From NCBI GenBank assembly GCA_965232405.1, contig OZ246966.1:3038001-3102000 (forward strand): a DNA stretch of 64,000 nt, given 5' to 3'. The position numbers and the translations under genes are program-made. The notes beneath the pieces are model-generated. The model was not told the origin of the DNA, did not search any database, and worked only from the letters and a program-made list of their open reading frames with translations. The stretch comes from RCIO01 sp965232405. GTDB lineage: Bacteria; Pseudomonadota; Alphaproteobacteria; Rhizobiales; Rhizobiaceae. Shown one piece after another: positions 62,504-64,000 of this stretch (the first letter of the stretch is position 1; every line of letters begins with the position of its first letter).

Positions 62504-64000
62504 ATGAGCGGCAAAGACCTGATGACTGACGATGACTGGTGGCGCGGTGCGGTTATCTACCAGATCTACCCGCGCTCCTTTCAGGATTCGAACGGCGACG
62601 GCATAGGCGACCTGCGCGGCATCATTCAGCGCTTGCCGTATGTGGCGCAACTTGGCGCTGACGCGGTCTGGATATCGCCCTTCTTCAAGTCGCCCATGAT
62701 GGATTTCGGATATGACGTTGAGGACTACTGCGATGTCGACCCCATGTTCGGCACGCTGGAAGATTTTGATGCGGTCGTGACCGAGGCACATCGGCTCGGC
62801 CTCAAAGTGATTATCGATCAGGTGTTGTCGCATACCTCGGACAAGCACCCCTGGTTTGTCGAAAGCCGCGCCTCACGCGATAACGCAAAGACCGAATGGT
62901 ATGTCTGGGCCGATGCAAAGCCAGATGGTTCGCCCCCAAACAACTGGCTGTCGGTCTTTGGCGGTTCGGCGTGGGAGTGGGACAGCGTCAGGCGGCAGTA
63001 CTACCTGCACAATTTTCTCGTCGAACAGCCGGACCTCAACTTCCACAATCCTCAGGTGCAGGACGCGATCTTGGATACGGTTCGGTTCTGGCTCGATCGC
63101 GGCGTGGATGGCTTCAGGCTCGACACCGTCAACTACTATTTCCATGATGCCGATCTGCGCGACAATCCGCCGGTGGCCGATGACGATCCGGCGCGCGAAG
63201 GCACCAATCCCTACGGCTTCCAGCGCCATCTTTACGACAAGACGCGGCCGGAGAACCTGGAGTTCCTGAAGAGGCTTCGCGCGCTTCTGGATCGCTATGG
63301 CGGGCGCGCCGCCGTGGGTGAGGTGGGCGACGACAAGGAACGCTCGCTGAAGATCGTGTCCGACTACACGAGCGGCGGCGACAAGCTGCACAAATGCTAC
63401 ACCTTCGACCTGCTGGGACCGGACTTCTCGGCCAGCTTCTTCAAGGATGAGATCGAGACATTTGAGCAGGGCGTGGCCGACGGCTGGATCTGTTGGGCCT
63501 ATTCCAATCATGACGTTCCGCGCCACGTGACGCGCTGGACGCTGCCCGGAGGCGACACTGCGCACACGGCGAAGTTCGCGCTGGCATTGCTTGTCGCGTT
63601 GCGCGGTTCGATCTGTATCTATCAGGGAGAGGAACTGGGGCTGGAAGAAGCGGAACTTGCATTTGAGGATTTGCAGGATCCCTATGGCATTCGCTTCTGG
63701 CCGGGCTTCAAGGGGCGCGATGGTTGCCGAACGCCTATGGTGTGGAATCCGGCCGAGCCCAATGGCGGATTTTCAACCGGCAAGCCGTGGCTGCCGGTCG
63801 TCGCTTCGCACATCCCTCATGCTGTCGCGGCGCAGGATGGGGAACAGGGCTCTGTTCTTGCCGCCTATCACCGAATGCTGGCCTTTCGCCGCCAGCATCC
63901 GGCGCTGAAACTGGGCTCGATAACCCTGCTGCCGACGCCGGACGACATTCTGGCCTTCGTCCGGGAGGAGGGCGAGGAGCAGATACTCTGCGTGTTCAAC
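62504..64000 (+). CDS. GH13 alpha-glucosidase, 3' end outside the window
   Basis: At least 499 codons are in the window, still open at the edge. GGAG precedes the ATG. IYQIYPRSFQDSNGDGIGDL (about 19-38) is the classic start of GH13 oligo-1,6-glucosidase, alpha-glucosidase and trehalose-synthase relatives. VIIDQVLSHTSDKHPWF (about 101-117), the nucleophile in GFRLDTVNY (about 205), the acid in AVGEVGDD (about 268) and YSNHDVPR (about 330) follow. It probably hydrolyses maltodextrins released by glgX action. The alpha-glucosidase reading is preferred to trehalose synthase because the latter usually carries extra C-terminal parts, which cannot be checked here. Confidence 0.9.
   Translation, partial: MSGKDLMTDDDWWRGAVIYQIYPRSFQDSNGDGIGDLRGIIQRLPYVAQLGADAVWISPFFKSPMMDFGYDVEDYCDVDPMFGTLEDFDAVVTEAHRLGLKVIIDQVLSHTSDKHPWFVESRASRDNAKTEWYVWADAKPDGSPPNNWLSVFGGSAWEWDSVRRQYYLHNFLVEQPDLNFHNPQVQDAILDTVRFWLDRGVDGFRLDTVNYYFHDADLRDNPPVADDDPAREGTNPYGFQRHLYDKTRPENLEFLKRLRALLDRYGGRAAVGEVGDDKERSLKIVSDYTSGGDKLHKCYTFDLLGPDFSASFFKDEIETFEQGVADGWICWAYSNHDVPRHVTRWTLPGGDTAHTAKFALALLVALRGSICIYQGEELGLEEAELAFEDLQDPYGIRFWPGFKGRDGCRTPMVWNPAEPNGGFSTGKPWLPVVASHIPHAVAAQDGEQGSVLAAYHRMLAFRRQHPALKLGSITLLPTPDDILAFVREEGEEQILCVFN

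Overview
The window looks like chromosome from an alphaproteobacterium, most likely of the order Hyphomicrobiales (rhizobia and relatives such as Phyllobacteriaceae). This is inferred from high GC, very dense coding with many ATGA-type gene overlaps, a glgP-glgB-glgC-glgA-pgm-glgX glycogen cluster, a PrsD/PrsE-type type I secretion pair, a fused cysNC, bioY and a DUF1499 protein. No rRNA, tRNA, CRISPR array, integrase or insertion sequence was seen. No stretch longer than 300 bases lacks a gene.

Region 1 (40-16979) is a surface-glycan locus in two parts. A four-gene minus-strand operon (aminotransferase, formyltransferase, GT2 glycosyltransferase, flippase-like membrane protein) has the makings of an N-formylated amino-sugar pathway. 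Next to it is a set that looks like synthesis and transfer of an unusual CMP-activated 3-deoxy-ulosonic acid: aldehyde dehydrogenase, CMP-sugar synthetase, full-length transketolase, SDR oxidoreductase, KdsC-like phosphatase and NeuB-family synthase. It is accompanied by two paralogous KpsC/KpsS-like proteins with a shared four-cysteine motif, a GT4 glycosyltransferase and a hexapeptide acyltransferase. The end product is not identifiable from sequence.

Region 2 (17068-26121) is a protein-secretion island: two serralysin-like zinc proteases and one protease-less RTX protein, followed by the membrane-fusion and ABC subunits of a type I secretion system. The two proteases share a 1,026-bp stretch that reads as identical in DNA, and all three secreted proteins end in the same odd cysteine-containing tail.

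Region 3 (26377-40322) is a second polysaccharide or glycolipid region: galE, a GT4 transferase, an initiating phospho-sugar transferase, then a plus-strand chain with a polysaccharide deacetylase-like protein, two distinct LpxB-like proteins, two GT2 transferases, a GNAT protein and an MsbA-like ABC exporter. An O-antigen ligase-like protein and an epimerase follow. This chain may build and flip a glycolipid.

Region 4 (40489-51210) is mostly housekeeping: a small hypothetical protein, acyl-CoA synthetase, DUF1499 protein, MBL hydrolase, biotin transporter BioY, sulfate activation (cysD, cysNC) with the PAP phosphatase cysQ, a second sugar aminotransferase and a PfkB-type sugar kinase.

Region 5 (51336-64000) is a tightly packed glycogen operon: phosphorylase, branching enzyme, ADP-glucose pyrophosphorylase, glycogen synthase, phosphoglucomutase, debranching enzyme and a GH13 alpha-glucosidase cut by the window edge. 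It covers both building and breaking down of glycogen. Starts were moved inward where a Shine-Dalgarno site, a coupling overlap or family length supported it.
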